NCBI GenBank assembly: GCA_036365145.1
Contig: JAEOAD010000001.1
Span: 99,979,501 to 100,043,500, forward strand
Length of the DNA: 64,000 bases
Reading direction: 5' to 3'
Source: Orientallactaga sibirica
Taxonomy: Eukaryota; Chordata; Mammalia; Rodentia; Dipodidae
Part shown: positions 9,725 to 22,654 of the stretch, one piece after another
How the letters are laid out: each line of letters opens with the position of its first letter
Numbering within the stretch: position 1 is the first letter of the stretch
Notes under the pieces: generated by a model
The model's database searches: none
The model's input: the letters and a program-made list of their open reading frames with translations, nothing else
What the model was told of the DNA's origin: nothing
Made by a program: the position numbers and the translations under genes

Positions 9725-11509
9725 GGAAGGGAAATTATAGGAAAATGCAGTATGGACCCTCAAGGAGAAACCCAGAGCAATGATTTTTCCTAAGGTTAGA
9801 TTCAAATACTGAAGCCTAGAATATTTGGAAATATGTCAATTTGGTAATATATCAAATTCAAATGTTAGGTTATCGTAAAAGTTAGACTTTTTCTTCCGTG
9901 CCAAGACCTTATTTTAGGAGTATAGCGTGTCTCTATTGTGTCAAAACTGTAGTAATTTGGACTCAGATAAGATAAATGCTAGTCTCCTAGAGACCAGATA
10001 GATCTACCATGTATGTATATAATTTAAGACATTTAAAAATACTTATAAAGCAGGTAAAGTTGACATGCTCATTTTTAGTAGATGTGGAAGAACAAAAGGA
10101 AGATAGGAGAGTGTTGAGCCTAAAGAAAAGCAATATTTAAAGGTGGTCTTTTAGGGGAGAAGTGAACTTCCAGCTCCCAAGGTTGTGTCTGCCTTGGATG
10201 TTATTATTCATTGCTTTTCCACCTGACTGTGCCCTATCCTATTAGAGTCAACAGAGGGCACTGGTGAGCATTCCTCATTCAAGATTGGCTTGTCCCGAGT
10301 CACCCTGGCTAGTAGCTGAGATACTCACTGGTTCAGAATCAGGCCTTGAAGCCAGAAGCATGCTCCAGATGCCATTGTCAACACAAAAGCCTCCTTCTGA
10401 AGGTGGGAGCATGGCTCATGAAGTGATAGAATACTTACAACCTGTACACTGAAAGGGTATGTATTGTCTTCACACTTTTAAAGTTATGAATGGATTAAGA
10501 GTTAATTATCTCTTCTTTTTTGGTGTGACAACAGCTTCACGAGACTAGAGGAAAACCTTTGCTCTTTGAACTTCAGACTAACAATACAGTCACTAAATGA
10601 AAAATTAGACAAGTTAACATGATGAAAAATAAATACACAAAGTTTTTTTTTTTTTTTTTTTTTCTCTGAAGTGCTGCCCAGGGCAGTGAAAACCTGAATG
10701 GAAATAAATAAATTTCTATCAGAAATGCTTGTGATATACACTAAGTAGAAAACCGCTTCACCTAAAGAAGAAGATATTAAATATTTTATGTGTTACAGAC
10801 TGCACTATCTCTGTTCCATCACTGAACTCTGATAATGCATTGGGAAACTACCAGAGATAATCTATACAAAAATCTCTGGGAGTGTTCCAAAAGTATCAAT
10901 TATAATGACAGGAAATGTTGCCTACATGGTATGGTGCATATTTTGTTTTCTTATATCCTTCAGAGAATAGTGGTTTCATGCAAATCACTCACCATCAAAG
11001 CTGGAGAGTTAAACCCAAGGAGTATCAGATAAGACTTTCTTCCTATTTCTCCCAACATAGTTCCATAAGACCATGAACTTGTATTAACATTTTAATGGAT
11101 AGGTACAGACCAATATAAAATAAAAATAAATAAATAAATACATAAATAAATAACTCCTGAGTTTCTGGGTATTTCAAAGAGTCCCCAACCTCTTATACGC
11201 TTCACCTAAGGAAATCTGCTTTAGTGTAGTTTTGCTGATCAAATAGATTGTCTGAACATGGGTCATTTATACTAAACATGGTTTTGTTTAACCATAGTTC
11301 TGGAGGTTGAAAAGTCCAAGGGCAAGGGTTCACTTCCAGTAAGGGCATTTTTGCGGATAGGAATCACATGGTGTTAGAGTCTTTTGCATGCATATTTAAG
11401 GGCAAATTTCTACGATAAGAAACTCCTTTTTGCTGAGGACATCTTTGGTTATAAGAGTGACTCACCCCTGTCAAATCATCTCTTGCTTACCCTTCAGGGC
11501 CCAAGAAAC
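9725..11509. other. Unique AT-rich DNA with simple runs
   Basis: No gene recognised. It includes a T-run at 10641-10663 and an (AAAT)n run at about 11122-11152. The part from about 11290 may be the upstream end of the following L1 3'UTR. Confidence 0.4.
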
Positions 11510-11945
11510 ATGATAGAGGAAGTGGCTGATTAAATGAGTGCTGCTCTCAAAGCTAACATGAGAACCTCCTCCAAGGAAATGGCAGTAGACACTGAGGAGA
11601 CTCAAAACTCATCAAGCAGACAATTAGAGACTTCTGAGAGGCCAACATTAAGGAAGATTTATGCCCTCCAAGGCTCAGGCTAAAGGTGAGGCAGAAAGAA
11701 TGCTGGAACCACAGGGCAGGAGACTGTAGTCTTTGGCATTGTCTTCCCAAAAGTGATTCGCTGGAGCATCCATTACACTACACTGATTACAGATATCCCC
11801 CCAAAAAGAACTTTCTGTAGAATGAGGATATGGGACAAAACAGTATAACACAATGAAGATAGGACCAATGTGTAGTATGTCCATATGTTAAACTTCTCCC
11901 TATATTAAAGTTTAATTAAAATTAAAATAATAAATAATAAATGAA
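11510..11945 (+). mobile_element. L1 3'UTR fragment
   Basis: Aligns by eye block-for-block with 13160-13400 and 51350-51560 (GTGCTGCTCTC..., GACACTGAGGA..., GGCAGAAAGAATG). Ends in an A/T-rich (AAATAAT)n tail. Confidence 0.65.
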
Positions 11946-12337
11946 TAAATAAATAATAACTCTTACAAGAATCCACTCCCATGATTATATGAATTTATTC
12001 ATGGAGGTGGAGATTTTATCACCTAGAAACCAGTCATCTCCCCTGTGGCACTGGTGTTTGAGTTTGTAACACCTGAATTCTGTCTACATATCCAGTACAT
12101 ACCAGCATCACCACTGAACTTCCATGCTGAATATCCAAGGAAAGAACCCTCCTTTCATAAGGATAGTAGTTATATTCAACTCAAGACTCACCTTAACCAG
12201 GATAACAGCATCTTAACTTGTCCATTTCTGCATAGTCTTCTGCTCTGGATAAGGATATACTTAGAGGTTTTAAGTGGACAGGCAGATGTAAATTTTGGGT
12301 GACACTATTGAATCTAATATTACCACTGGAAAAAAGG
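11946..12337. other. Unclassified, no gene seen
   Basis: An 85-codon frame at 12045-12302 has no recognisable motif and the composition is non-coding. Confidence 0.35.
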
Positions 12338-12548
12338 AGGGGCAAGAGAAATTGCTCAGCTGCTATGGTGCTGGCCTGCAAAGCCTAAGGACCAGGTTCA
12401 ATTCTCCAATACACACATAAAGCCAGATGCACAAAGTGGATCATGTGTCTGAAGTTTGATTTCAGTGGCTTGAGGGCCTGATGGAATCATTCGTTCTCTT
12501 TCTCTTTTTGTCTCTCCTTGAAAATGAATAAATAAAATATTTTTTTAA
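12338..12548 (+). mobile_element. tRNA-derived SINE, diverged
   Basis: GCAAGAGAAATTGCTCAGC head, ACCAGGTTCAATTCTCC box B region, AATGAATAAATAAAA tail. Confidence 0.82.
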
Positions 12549-12754
12549 AAACATACATAACTAAAAATATGTGTTAGGTAACTTAAGAAATAAAAATTCT
12601 GAATGAGTCAAAAGGCAATATTAGAAATAAAGAAAAACCTGTACCATAAAAGAAATATGCCATTAATGGGTCCAACATTATAAAAGGGGTATAGAATAGG
12701 AATTGAGTTTTATAATAGCTCAAACATTTCTTAAATTGAAATTCAAAGAAAATG

Positions 12755-13436
12755 GAGAACAGCCAGACAAGATGTACACACCTGTGCAATAGTGGCACAT
12801 AGCCAAGTGGTAACCATTGGCTCTCTGGCTAAGAAATCAGCGCAATGTAAAGGAACCCATAGCTGGAACTGTGATCCAAGTCAGAATCCTATGAAGACCA
12901 AGATTATGGACTCCAATAAGATTCTCTCACCAGCCTTTGGCCAAAAGTGAGCTACACCTATCTAAATCTCTCTAAATTAATAATCCTTATCCCCTTTAAC
13001 CTACCCTGATCTCACTCTCCATTGGAGAATCAGTTTTTTCTTTTTTAGAAAGCAGTGAGAAGCAAGGACAACCAAAATTAATCAATAAGACAAAAATAGG
13101 TGACTCCCTGTTAGCAGATAAACCATCCCTAGCACAGTAGCTAGGGCCAGGTAAAACAACAGAGGAATTGGTGAGATGAACAAAAGTGCTGCTTCTAAGG
13201 CAAGCATGACAACCTGCACCAGTGTGATGGAGACAGACACTGAGGATATTCAAAGTGCACTAAAACAGAAATCTAGAAGCTGCTGAGAGCTCAACATTAA
13301 AGTGGACTTAAAGCACACCCACCAAGGCTCATGGAATTTTGTTGAAGAAGGGGCAGAAAGAATGTAAGAACTACAAGGTGGGAGGGAATATCTAGAGGCA
13401 TAGCCCCTCCACAATACTGACTACTGCTCTCACAAC
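12755..13436 (+). mobile_element. L1 3'UTR, part 1 (interrupted by SINE)
   Basis: Shares an ordered series of blocks with the L1 3'UTR at 51000-51760: AAGATGTACAC, GTGCAATA, TGGCTAAGAAA, TCTCCATTGGAGAATC, GCACACCCACC, GGCAGAAAGAATGTAAGA. It stops at a SINE target duplication and continues at 14468. Confidence 0.8.
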
Positions 13437-13450
13437 TCATAACCGAAAAT

Positions 13451-13491
<41 letters not shown>

Positions 13492-13593
13492 GAGAGAGAC
13501 ACAGATAGAGACAGAGAGAGAAGGGAGAGAAAGACAGATAGAGATGGGCATGCCAGCAGTCTCTCAGCTGCTACAAGCAAAATCCAGATGTGT

Positions 13594-13606
13594 TCGCCCC
13601 CTTGTG
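13594..13606 (-). promoter_or_regulatory. CTCF-like core at the edge of an LTR insertion
   Basis: The plus strand reads CGCCCCCTTGTG then the LTR. The intact motif in sister SINEs is CCACAAGGGGGCGC. The insertion removed the terminal CC/GG pairing, although the TSD (CTTGTG) rebuilt most of the core on this side. Confidence 0.35.
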
Positions 13607-14303
13607 TGTTGGGCCTTGCTAGTAACAGGCTGGACCAGTGAGGGGGCTGGCCTGAACTATTGGACATGGCCAGGGATCCTGGGCTGTGGGGTTGCAGCTG
13701 GCCCTCTGTCAGGAAGTCCCTGGCAATGGTAACGGCCTTCCCTATGTTGTAGGGTGTAGTGAGCTGTCATCGCCCAGAGTGGGCAGAACTGGCGAGGCGC
13801 TCCCCCAGAACCCAAAAGGCTCTGACCATTCCATAAGTCAGACTTTGCCCCCCACAGTTCCTGACCTGTGGCTAGCTGCCCAAGAGACCCTCATGTGGTT
13901 AAAGTCACGTAGCCTTCCCACCCCCCACAGTCACAGCCTCCTGTTAATCTCCTCTTCCGCCCTTCCCCCTACCTTCCCTTATCCTTTCCCCATGGCTTTG
14001 AAGTTACTAGTCTTCCTGCCACCAAGGTAATGGCCCATAAACTATGCATCCGATTGCCATATAGTCTGTACATGCCATCTCAACCTTCCCCAAGTGTTTA
14101 TAAACCCACCCTCTCTTTTGAATAAACGAGTGCTGTCCATCAGATGGTCTCCCAGGTGTTCATTGCCCCATCATGTGTTCGTGTGTCGCACTCACCCGCT
14201 CAGCCAGAAAGGACCCTGCTGCTTCCCTCCCAACTCCTCTCTCCCTCGCCCAGGATGTTGGTGGCCAATGACCCCCAGGGAACGGGAAGGAATGAGACCC
14301 AAA
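13607..14303 (+). mobile_element. Solo LTR, ERV2/ERVK-like
   Basis: 697 bp with 6-bp target duplications CTTGTG at 13601-13606 and 14304-14309. The ends are TGTTGGG and CCCAAA, consistent with inverted TGTTGGG/CCCAACA ends after one base loss. A TATA-like TTTATAAACC lies at about 14097, and AATAAA at 14121-14126 is followed by an R/U5-like stretch. There is no internal region. The 6-bp TSD favours the ERV2 (ERVK) class; family assignment beyond that is not possible by eye. Frames of 114 and 76 codons inside are chance. Confidence 0.85.
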
Positions 14304-14467
14304 CTTGTGGTCAAGTGCGACATTGCGCCCTTGCGTCACTTTGCATCTGGCTAAACATGGGACCTGGAGATTGGAACCGCTGAAGATTGGAACCAGCATT
14401 CTTAGGCTTGGGAGGCAGGCACCTTAACCACTAAGCCATCTCTCCAGCCCTCATAACCCAAAATTCT

Positions 14468-14595
14468 ATGGTTAATACCAGCAATACCACTAAGGAGGGC
14501 CCTCAGTGGAGTGGGGGCAGGGAGGAGGGAAATGATGGTACCAACACATGATTAATTCATACAAAATTTCTACTAGAAAATTTCCTAGAACTTGA
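14468..14595 (+). mobile_element. L1 3'UTR, part 2
   Basis: Resumes the element left at 13436: ACCACTAAGGAGGGC...CAGTGGAGTGGGGGCAGGG...GGTACCAACACATG, matching 20480-20550 and 51655-51720. Confidence 0.8.
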
Positions 14596-15881
14596 AAAGG
14601 AACTTCAACAACTATGGGTAGAAATTCAAAAGGTATATTGTACACCTACTTAAAATATCAGAAAGACATGAAAGAAGGGATGTAGTAGAAAAATAATTGA
14701 ATTACTAATGATTGAGAAAATTCCAAAAAACATTAGCAAACATTAAATTACAGATAATGAAAATTAGAGAATTCCACATAGGAAAAATATAATGATAATA
14801 GGAGAGAAGGAGGAAGATAAAGAAGAGAGATAAAGCAAACAAACAAAACTACTCATGGTCACATATTTAAACTACAGAAAATGAAAGACACAAAAACATA
14901 AACTTAAAGTTATTTAGATAAGCAATAAAAATAATTTAGTACCAAGAGCTGTTTAAAATATTTAAAGTGTTGAAATAATATTAGTATACTTAGAGAAACC
15001 ACAGCTTTACCTGGGCAGTCTGTTTAGGTGGTGGATGGGATGCTTAAGGAGGGCTCCAAAGTGACGTGAGCGTTTCTTCACAGTCTCTGAGTCATGTTAA
15101 CTTGATTTTTGCATAATTCCTTCTAATAAAAGCAGTATCAATAATACAAACATCCAAAGTCTAGGTGAAAATGGCCTCATAGAAAGCATGCAAAGTGCTC
15201 AGTATCTCAAACTTTATCTCTTTTTAAAGACCTGGCAGTTTTTGAGAAGTATACAAATATTTTGTAAAATGTTCACTGTATTTTTCTGTTTTCTCATAAT
15301 TAAACAGAGGTTATAGGTCTTTGAAAAGAAGACCACACACATAAAGTGTCATTTTTATTATATCATACTAATGTAGAACAATTGAGGAAAAAGTGAGGTT
15401 CCCAGGAGATCTTTTGGAGATATTTTAATTCATATATTGAAAGAACCACTAAAATCCCTTCTGAGCTATTATGACTGCAAATGAATGTTCAGCATAAAGT
15501 TTATCTATGCCATTTACCAGCTTATGCCTTTAGCAACTTCTTTAAATTATATTATATTTTATTAGTTATAATTTTAAATAATAGTTTGCATTGTCTAGCA
15601 TAGTATATGGTAATAGTAAACATGTATTAGTATAAATATATTTACTACTATATTGGCAACAATATTGTCTGATGTTTTCAGTTATTCATTATATCTATCA
15701 TTTTATTTAAATTCAATTTACCTCAATTTTTAATCTTGATACTTGAGAAGCCCTCAAGTCTTTACCTACTGTACCTATTTCATACTGAATTAAACTGGTG
15801 GACCACAGTTATATAGAGAAATTACTAATATGTAAAGTCATTGTTGTATATATTGGTAATATACTATTAAAATAGAAACAA
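14596..15881. other. AT-rich unique DNA
   Basis: No recognisable gene, RNA or repeat. A-rich on the plus strand to about 15000, then mixed AT. Confidence 0.4.
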
Positions 15882-16016
15882 CCAGACATGTTGGTGCACA
15901 TCTTTAATCCAAACACTTGGGAAAGTAAAGTAGAAGGATTTCAATGAGTTCAAGGCCAGCCTGAGACTACAGAGTGAATTCCAGGCAAGCTTGGGCTACA
16001 GGAAGACCCTACCTTA

Positions 16017-16051
<35 letters not shown>
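15882..16051 (+). mobile_element. B1 SINE, diverged
   Basis: ACCAGACATGTTGGTGCACA head, TTCAAGGCCAGCCTGAGAC middle, and a 31-base A-tail at 16021-16051. Confidence 0.9.
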
Positions 16052-16054
<3 letters not shown>

Positions 16055-19000
16055 ATATTCTTATAGTGTTTCAGTTTCCTATACAAGGAGGTACATCATG
16101 ACATGAGGGAAAAGAATGTACTATAGAGCTTCTCACATGTTCTAGAAGGTGGACTCACTGTGCTTACAAACATTAAAATGCTCAGGAGTCAGTCCAGGGA
16201 ACAAATAGCATCTGCTTCTAGGTGGACTCTCTTGACAAAGAATAATTGTAATCTGCCTAGATAGAAAAACACTATTCTTTCTTTTTCCTCTTCTTATAGT
16301 AATTTAAAAATAAATTATTTAAATCTGCAAAGAAGGAGAAAGAACAATATGTATACATCATGTGCATACTTATCTCTCAGTTAAAAAACATCAATAATTA
16401 TTCATCAAGCCTGCTGTGCATTTCTCCCTAATCACCCGTGTTCCTCAATATTATAGGTATCCTATCTACCACACATGATAGAACTTAACTGTCTTAATCA
16501 CCCAGGTGAGCCAGCTCTTGCATTCACTCTGAAGGCATTTAACTTTCTCACAAAAATCTTTGCCATTCATACAAAAATGATCTGATATGAACTAGAAACA
16601 GCTTATTGCTGGGCCTCTTAGCTCTCACCAGGGTTAAAGTCACACAGTATCCTGATGTACCATTTGTTGTCATGGAAATTTTGTCACATTCTCACTAAAG
16701 AAGAGATTTCCCTTAGCCACAGATTGGAAGAAATATTTGAAAGAATTTACTCATAGTCACTGGATAATTGAGGTTTGCAGTCAGTCAGCCTAATATCAAG
16801 TTCTCAAATATTTCCTCCTGTTTTTTTTCAGCCTTCTCATGAGTGTACTGAAACTTTTTAGGTGCTGTGTGGATAATAATTTCAAATGTTTTTTTCCAAA
16901 AACTACCAGTGACTGTGTTCACTATGAAACTTGAAATTGTATGCTTATACATCTGCTTATATATTATATCATACATATTTTAGATAGCATTCATATACAA
17001 TATATAGTGTAAATAAAATATATATGGTGTCCATTTTATAGTGTTGCTATAAAATTTTATAAAATAACACATTATAAGTAGTTATCACAATAATTCATAC
17101 AAAATAAATACTAAAAAATATTCTTTTTCTGGAAAATGATTCAAAAGACCTCAAAATGTACTTTATTAGAAACTGGCAAAAATCACAAGATTAGGTGGCC
17201 TTGGGAAGAGAATATAATGCTTGACAGGTGACCATTCTTGACAGGTGGTAGGGAGAGGTTTACTGTAGGAAAGAGTGTCAACATGGCTGTCACTGTGTTC
17301 GGGCTCCTTTGAGGAGATGAGTCACAGCTTGAAGGCTTCACAGACTTCCAGCATCAGCACAAAAGCAACACAGCTCTTTCTCCCAAGAGTCACCTTCCAC
17401 TAGGGCTTGAAATGACTTCTGAAACTCTAGGGCAACCTTTCAACTTTCTAGAAAAAAGACAAATGTAGTCAGTTTTGAACTCGTATCCTCCTGAATTAAA
17501 GATTCTTATAACCATAGTTAAGGGGTTTCCTCATCTAAAATCAGAGAAGGAAGACCTTAGCTGAGATACAATGTACCAATCTGCATGAAAATTAGAGTAA
17601 ATGGTATGTGTAGACTCTCATTAATTTCTAAAGAAAGATATGATCCATTCCTCAACCACAATGAGAGCCGATCAGGTTCAAATTTTAGGTCATTCCAAAT
17701 CAAAAGGCTCAGTACTCTTTATGTGGAATCTGTGAAATCTAATTACACAAAAAGATAGTCAAAGTAATTCAAGTAGATTGTTTGAGAGCACAATTTATAA
17801 TTTATTAGCAGACAAAGACAACTGAAGGACTCTAGGTTTCCCTAAGATCTCTATTCACATGAGCTAAAATCCCTGGTTTACCTTTCTGGGCAAGTGATAA
17901 TGGTTCTGTTGGACAGTAATAAATTAGTTGATGCAAAACCCTTTATTTATTTGAGAATCTTGGCACATGGAAATCATGTTTGAATCAACCCATAGACATT
18001 TTCACATGGTGCATAAAAACACAGGACATTGCAAATACCAATTTCTATACCCCCATAGGCCTTTCATGAAGAACAACATTGTCTTGAACAAGATAACTTC
18101 AGAGAAAATTTTTTGGAATATTCGTTCAGGTAAGAAGTGCAACAAGATTTATAAGCAAATACCCAACCTTCTCCAAGAAACATTTTGATTTAATCTTTTT
18201 CATAATCTGCTTTTGTAAGTAAGAGCTTTCTCTAGAACTTTCCCAGGGTGGGTGGAATATAGTTCATGAATAACATTTTTCCATCTCAGAGGCAACTGCC
18301 AAGTTCTGGGATATTTCAGGAGAAAACAATTTAATGCCTTCATTTCAAGAGTTAAGAGCCAGTCAGATTCTCCAAACCTCCTTATATTAAGCACATTGTT
18401 CAATATAGCACCAAACCTCAAATTCTGTTTAACCTAGACTCCCCTGAGAACCACCCCTAGTCTGGTACTCTTGTCCTGGTTTTCTCTCTTCTACACTGTT
18501 CATTTTAGTCATCTTTCTGTTATCTCAATGAACTAAACATATATCACCTCAGTGCCTATGAGTACGATATTTATTCTTCCAAGAAATTTAGTAACTTTGT
18601 TTTAAAGCCCCAGTCCTCTTCACTAAACCAGTGTCTTCATATCCTTGATAACAAATTTCACCCCGAGAGAACATCCATAATTCTAACATTATTAAAATTC
18701 TTGCTATTTTTTTTTTCCTGGGAGCCTCTACTCTTCATTTTGAACAATTGCATAATTACTCTGTGAATGCATTTTTGTTTTAATGAACATTGCTTTTCTC
18801 TATCATGTGAATGGAACATTGGAAGGCTAGGATCAGATGTGGGTTTTGCATTCTATACCTACTAAACTGAGCACTGAGCCCTTGTAAATTCAAATATGTA
18901 ATGAATTTTTATTGATATAATACTCGAAAAAGTTTCCAACTTAGCAGGCTGCCTCCTCAGTGCTCCATGTTTCATATTGCCCAGGGCTTCTCTTGGTACT

Positions 19001-19100
19001 CACAGTGTACTAAGGATATATCATTAGCAATTTACATCCCAGTTACATGCCATGGCCCACTTGCAATTGTAAACTTATTTGTACATTAGGGTAGAACTAA
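16052..19100. other. Unique AT-rich DNA, about 3 kb
   Basis: No ORF with a recognisable motif and no repeat identified. The stretch 17200-17460 is less AT-rich and holds an AP-1 type site TGAGTCA at about 17318. Some of it may be old decayed repeat that I cannot see. Confidence 0.4.
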
Positions 19101-19130
19101 TCTTGTTTTAAATATTATTTATTTATGTAT

Positions 19131-19161
<31 letters not shown>

Positions 19162-19339
19162 TTTGAGAGATAGAAAGAGACAGAGAGAGAGAGAATGGGC
19201 ATGCTACCAACTACTGCAAATGAATTCCAGATGCATATGTCTCCTTGAGCATCTGGCTTACGTGGGTCCTGGAGGGTTGAACCAGGATCCTTTGGCTTTG
19301 CAGGCAAATGCCTTAACTGCTAAGCCATCTCTCCAGCCC
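19101..19339 (-). mobile_element. tRNA-derived SINE with expanded (TTTA)n tail
   Basis: The tail has expanded to a TTTA array at about 19108-19163 on the plus strand. The head is CTGCTAAGCCATCTCTCCAG. One of the better preserved copies. Confidence 0.92.
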
Positions 19340-19530
19340 TAGAACCAATCTGTTTGACTGCTTCTTTCTTAACTGTGTCAGTTTTTTATAGATGAAATAC
19401 AGTCACCACTTACTACATAAGGTGAAAATTCAAATTGAAGAAAACTTAAATAAACCTGTTTGCATAAATAACGTTTGTTAAGAAACAAATTGAAAATAAA
19501 TAAATAAATAAATAAATAAACCAGTCATCA

Positions 19531-19762
19531 GCCAAGGATGATGGCTCAGCAGTTAAAGATACTTGCTTGGAAAACCTGATGGCATGGGTTCAATTCCCTA
19601 CATTTCACATAAGGTCAGAAGCAGAAAGTGACACATGCATCTGGATTTTTTTTTGCAGCCCCAATATGCAAATGTGCATGCTATCTCTCCCTCTCTCTCT
19701 CTTTCTCCCTCTTTCTCTCTCTCTCTCTCCTTGTAAATCAATAAAAATATTTAAAAATAAAC
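19531..19762 (+). mobile_element. tRNA-derived SINE
   Basis: ATGATGGCTCAGCAGTTAAAG head and GGTTCAATTCCC box B region, then a long CT run (about 19682-19730). An (AAAT)n run precedes it at 19494-19520. Confidence 0.87.
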
Positions 19763-19989
19763 CCACCCATAGCTACACTGGCAAATTGTCAAAGTGAGCA
19801 TGCACTTTACTATCTGAATGGGTTCACTCTAGGAAAAAAAATGGTGTGTGTGTGCGTGTGTGTATATAAAGGGGATTATATATGTATTGAAATCCATACA
19901 TCCTTATCTATCCTAATCATTTTCATAAGACCACATCTCTAAACATCATATATTGTTTCATCCTCTTAATACCTCACAATGATGATTAA

Positions 19990-20585
19990 ACTACAACAGA
20001 GTTGCAGAGAGAACAAACCCTAGCCAAACAACAAAACCTGCATAGTAAACATAAACTTGTCTATTCCATAATAAACTATTTGTCTACAAACTGGGGACAC
20101 TAACACCAACCTCAAGAAACCAAGTAAATGAAGAAGCCAACACTTCAGCCACACCCCAGCTGAACCCACAGAGGAATTGGAGAGACAAGCATGAGTGCTG
20201 CTCCCATGCTGAACCTGACAACCAGTACTAGGCTGTAGGAGATAGACCCCGAGTATACATAACACCTACTAAAACAGAGTTCCAAAAGATCCTAAGAACT
20301 CATCACTGAAGTAGACTTAAAACTCACCCACCACTGCTCAGGAAACTTTGCAGAAGAGCAGGCAGAAAATGTAAGAGCCATACATTGAGACATCATGTCT
20401 AGAGGCATTCCCGCCCACCAAAAATAACTGACTGCCGCTCCTACAATGCATAAGCCTCAACCCCCGTGGGGAGTACCTGCAAGCCCACTGAGGACAGCTC
20501 CCAGTGGAATGGGGGCAGAGATGAGGGAAAAGAGGAACCAACACATGCTGCATCCATACGAAATATTATATTAATAATAATAATT
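19990..20585 (+). mobile_element. L1 3'UTR fragment
   Basis: Contains CAGCTGAACCCACAGAGGAATTG and CATCATGTCTAGAGGCATTC, shared with 51330-51600, and the closing block AGTGGAATGGGGGCAGAGATGAGG. Ends in (AAT)n. Confidence 0.8.
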
Positions 20586-21082
20586 TTTAAAATGAAATTG
20601 ATTAATAGAATTTATTTTCTTTACCATTTGTTGTGTTTTCTATTCGATATGTATCACTTATCTTTCTATTAACCAGTGACTTATGAAGTTATTTTAGTGT
20701 CAAAAAAAAAAATACTGTGTGCTCACGTTCCCTCTCTCTTTGGCCAATTCTTTTCTGTTGGCATCTCTCTCTCTGCTCAGAAACCTACTCAAGCTTAAAT
20801 GCAATAACATTCTATGTCACTAACCCAAATGCCTTCTTGAATCCTCAAATGAATACAGGACATCACTCATAAGTACCAGTCATCGCACACCCACTTAAAG
20901 TCTGAACTCATATCGTGGTGGATTATATTCTCACCCTCAACTGCTATGTCATCGTTTTCTTCACTTCTAGTCAACATATGAACTGATCAAATCAACAATA
21001 GGATTTCTGATCATTATAAGTAGGAAAGAAGAAATTCCTACAAAATGAAAAGCAAACTAAGAGATACTCTCAAGCCACATTT
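20586..21082. other. Unique AT-rich DNA
   Basis: No feature recognised. Confidence 0.4.
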
Positions 21083-21128
21083 ATATTTTATTATTTATTT
21101 TATTTATTTGAGAGAGAGGGAGAAAGAT

Positions 21129-21159
<31 letters not shown>

Positions 21160-21319
21160 AGAGAGAGAATGGGCACGCCAGGGCCCTCTGCTGCTGCAAA
21201 CAAACTCCAGAAGCATGTGGCACCTTGTGCATCTGGCTGACATGAGTCCTGGGGAATCGAACCTGGGTCCTTTGGCTTTGCAGGCAAGTGCTTTGACTTT
21301 TAAGCCATTCCTCCAGCCC
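21083..21319 (-). mobile_element. tRNA-derived SINE
   Basis: Well preserved; plus strand shows GGCACGCCAGGGCCCTCTGC, GAATCGAACCTGGGTCC and TTAAGCCATTCCTCCAGCCC. GA-rich 3' end at 21110-21168. Confidence 0.92.
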
Positions 21320-22654
21320 TCAGGCCACATTTCTGATCGTGCCTGAACCATTATGCTTCTCATGAGGACAAACTGTTTTCCTTAGTAACTAACCTAATTT
21401 CAAATGACTAGGATTAAGTAGGTGCCTCAGGCCTATCACAGAAAAACCATTGCTGATCCTGGGAAAGAGAACCAGGAACCACTAGCTATGTCTCTCATGG
21501 ACAAAGGTGTGGGTGCCTTCTAAGCTTTTGATTTGTGAACTATGATCCTCATGCTGTTATGAATACTTTTGCTATCTTATATGTCTAAAAACAATGGCTA
21601 ACTTTCAAGATTCACCTTGACTTAAATTTTCTTGTTCATACCAATCTAGTAATTTCCTGGCCTTTCACAGTACTGCCTACATAAATTTATATGTTTGTTT
21701 ATTATTATCATATGACTTTTAAGAAAGAAATTTGTTTATTCAAAGAAAGAAAGAAATAAAGAAAGAGACACCCCTCCATGTCATTCATGCATACCGAGAG
21801 CATGCTCGTTTCCCTCCAGAGAGGAAAAATCAGTAGTTTAACATGGGTTAGGAAGGAAGTACAATTCAACAAGATAATTAAAGCAGCCCATAAAAGAATA
21901 ATCAAACAAAAGGGTTAGACATGAATGTAGGATAAAAAGAATCTGTTGTTGCCATAAAGTAATTTTTAAAATTTCAGTTTCAACCAACAAATTATAAGGC
22001 ATGAAAAGAAACAGGAACCAGCAACTTACATTGGCAAGAAAGCAAGCAATGCAAACTGCCTTTAAACATGACCAGAAACCAGATTTCAGAGAAAATGAGT
22101 TTAAGATAGCCATTACAAATATATCCACAGAACTAAAATAAAGTATGCTTAAGTAAGTAAGGAGAGAAACAATGAAAATAGTGTATCAGATGGAGAATAT
22201 CAATAAAGAGATATAATCTATGAGTGTGTGTTTGTGTATGTATTTATGTTTTAGTACAGACAGTGTACCAAGGTGTGTGCCACTTATCTAACTATCCATC
22301 TATCTTTGTTTCTTCCTTTCATGTAATTTTATATCTATCCAAAGAACAACTGGAAATTCTAGAGTTAAAGAGTAAAATGACTCAAGAAAATAAAAAACAG
22401 TGGAACAGAACAGTAACTTAAACCAGTAGTAGAATTATTAAAGTTGTCAATGTACTGAGTGAGATTGTGTAAGCCAAAAAAGTAGAAAAAATAAACAACA
22501 AAATGAATCCAGTACCTAAGCAATGTAAGAAACTTGAATGTGTAATGAGGTATGAGAAAGGAAAGAAAGCACAAATACATAAATGCCATTATCATATATG
22601 CATATGCATATGTATATAAACATTCACAGTTTTTGTCTACACACATATTTTTAT
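21320..22654. other. Unique AT-rich DNA
   Basis: No gene or repeat recognised. ORFs of 65-96 codons here lack motifs and overlap on both strands. Confidence 0.4.

Larger units (their letters stand above)
13454..14450 (-). mobile_element. tRNA SINE (long subfamily) split by an LTR
   Basis: Flanked by a 17-bp target duplication, TCATAACCGAAAATTCT at 13437 and TCATAACCCAAAATTCT at 14451 (one mismatch). The SINE tail is the T-run at 13453-13490; its head is CTAAGCCATCTCTCCAGCCC at 14431-14450. A solo LTR (13607-14303) interrupts it. Confidence 0.93.

Noticed and set aside
13686..14030. 114-codon frame as a protein
   Set aside because: Lies inside a solo LTR defined by TSDs; no retroviral protein similarity seen.
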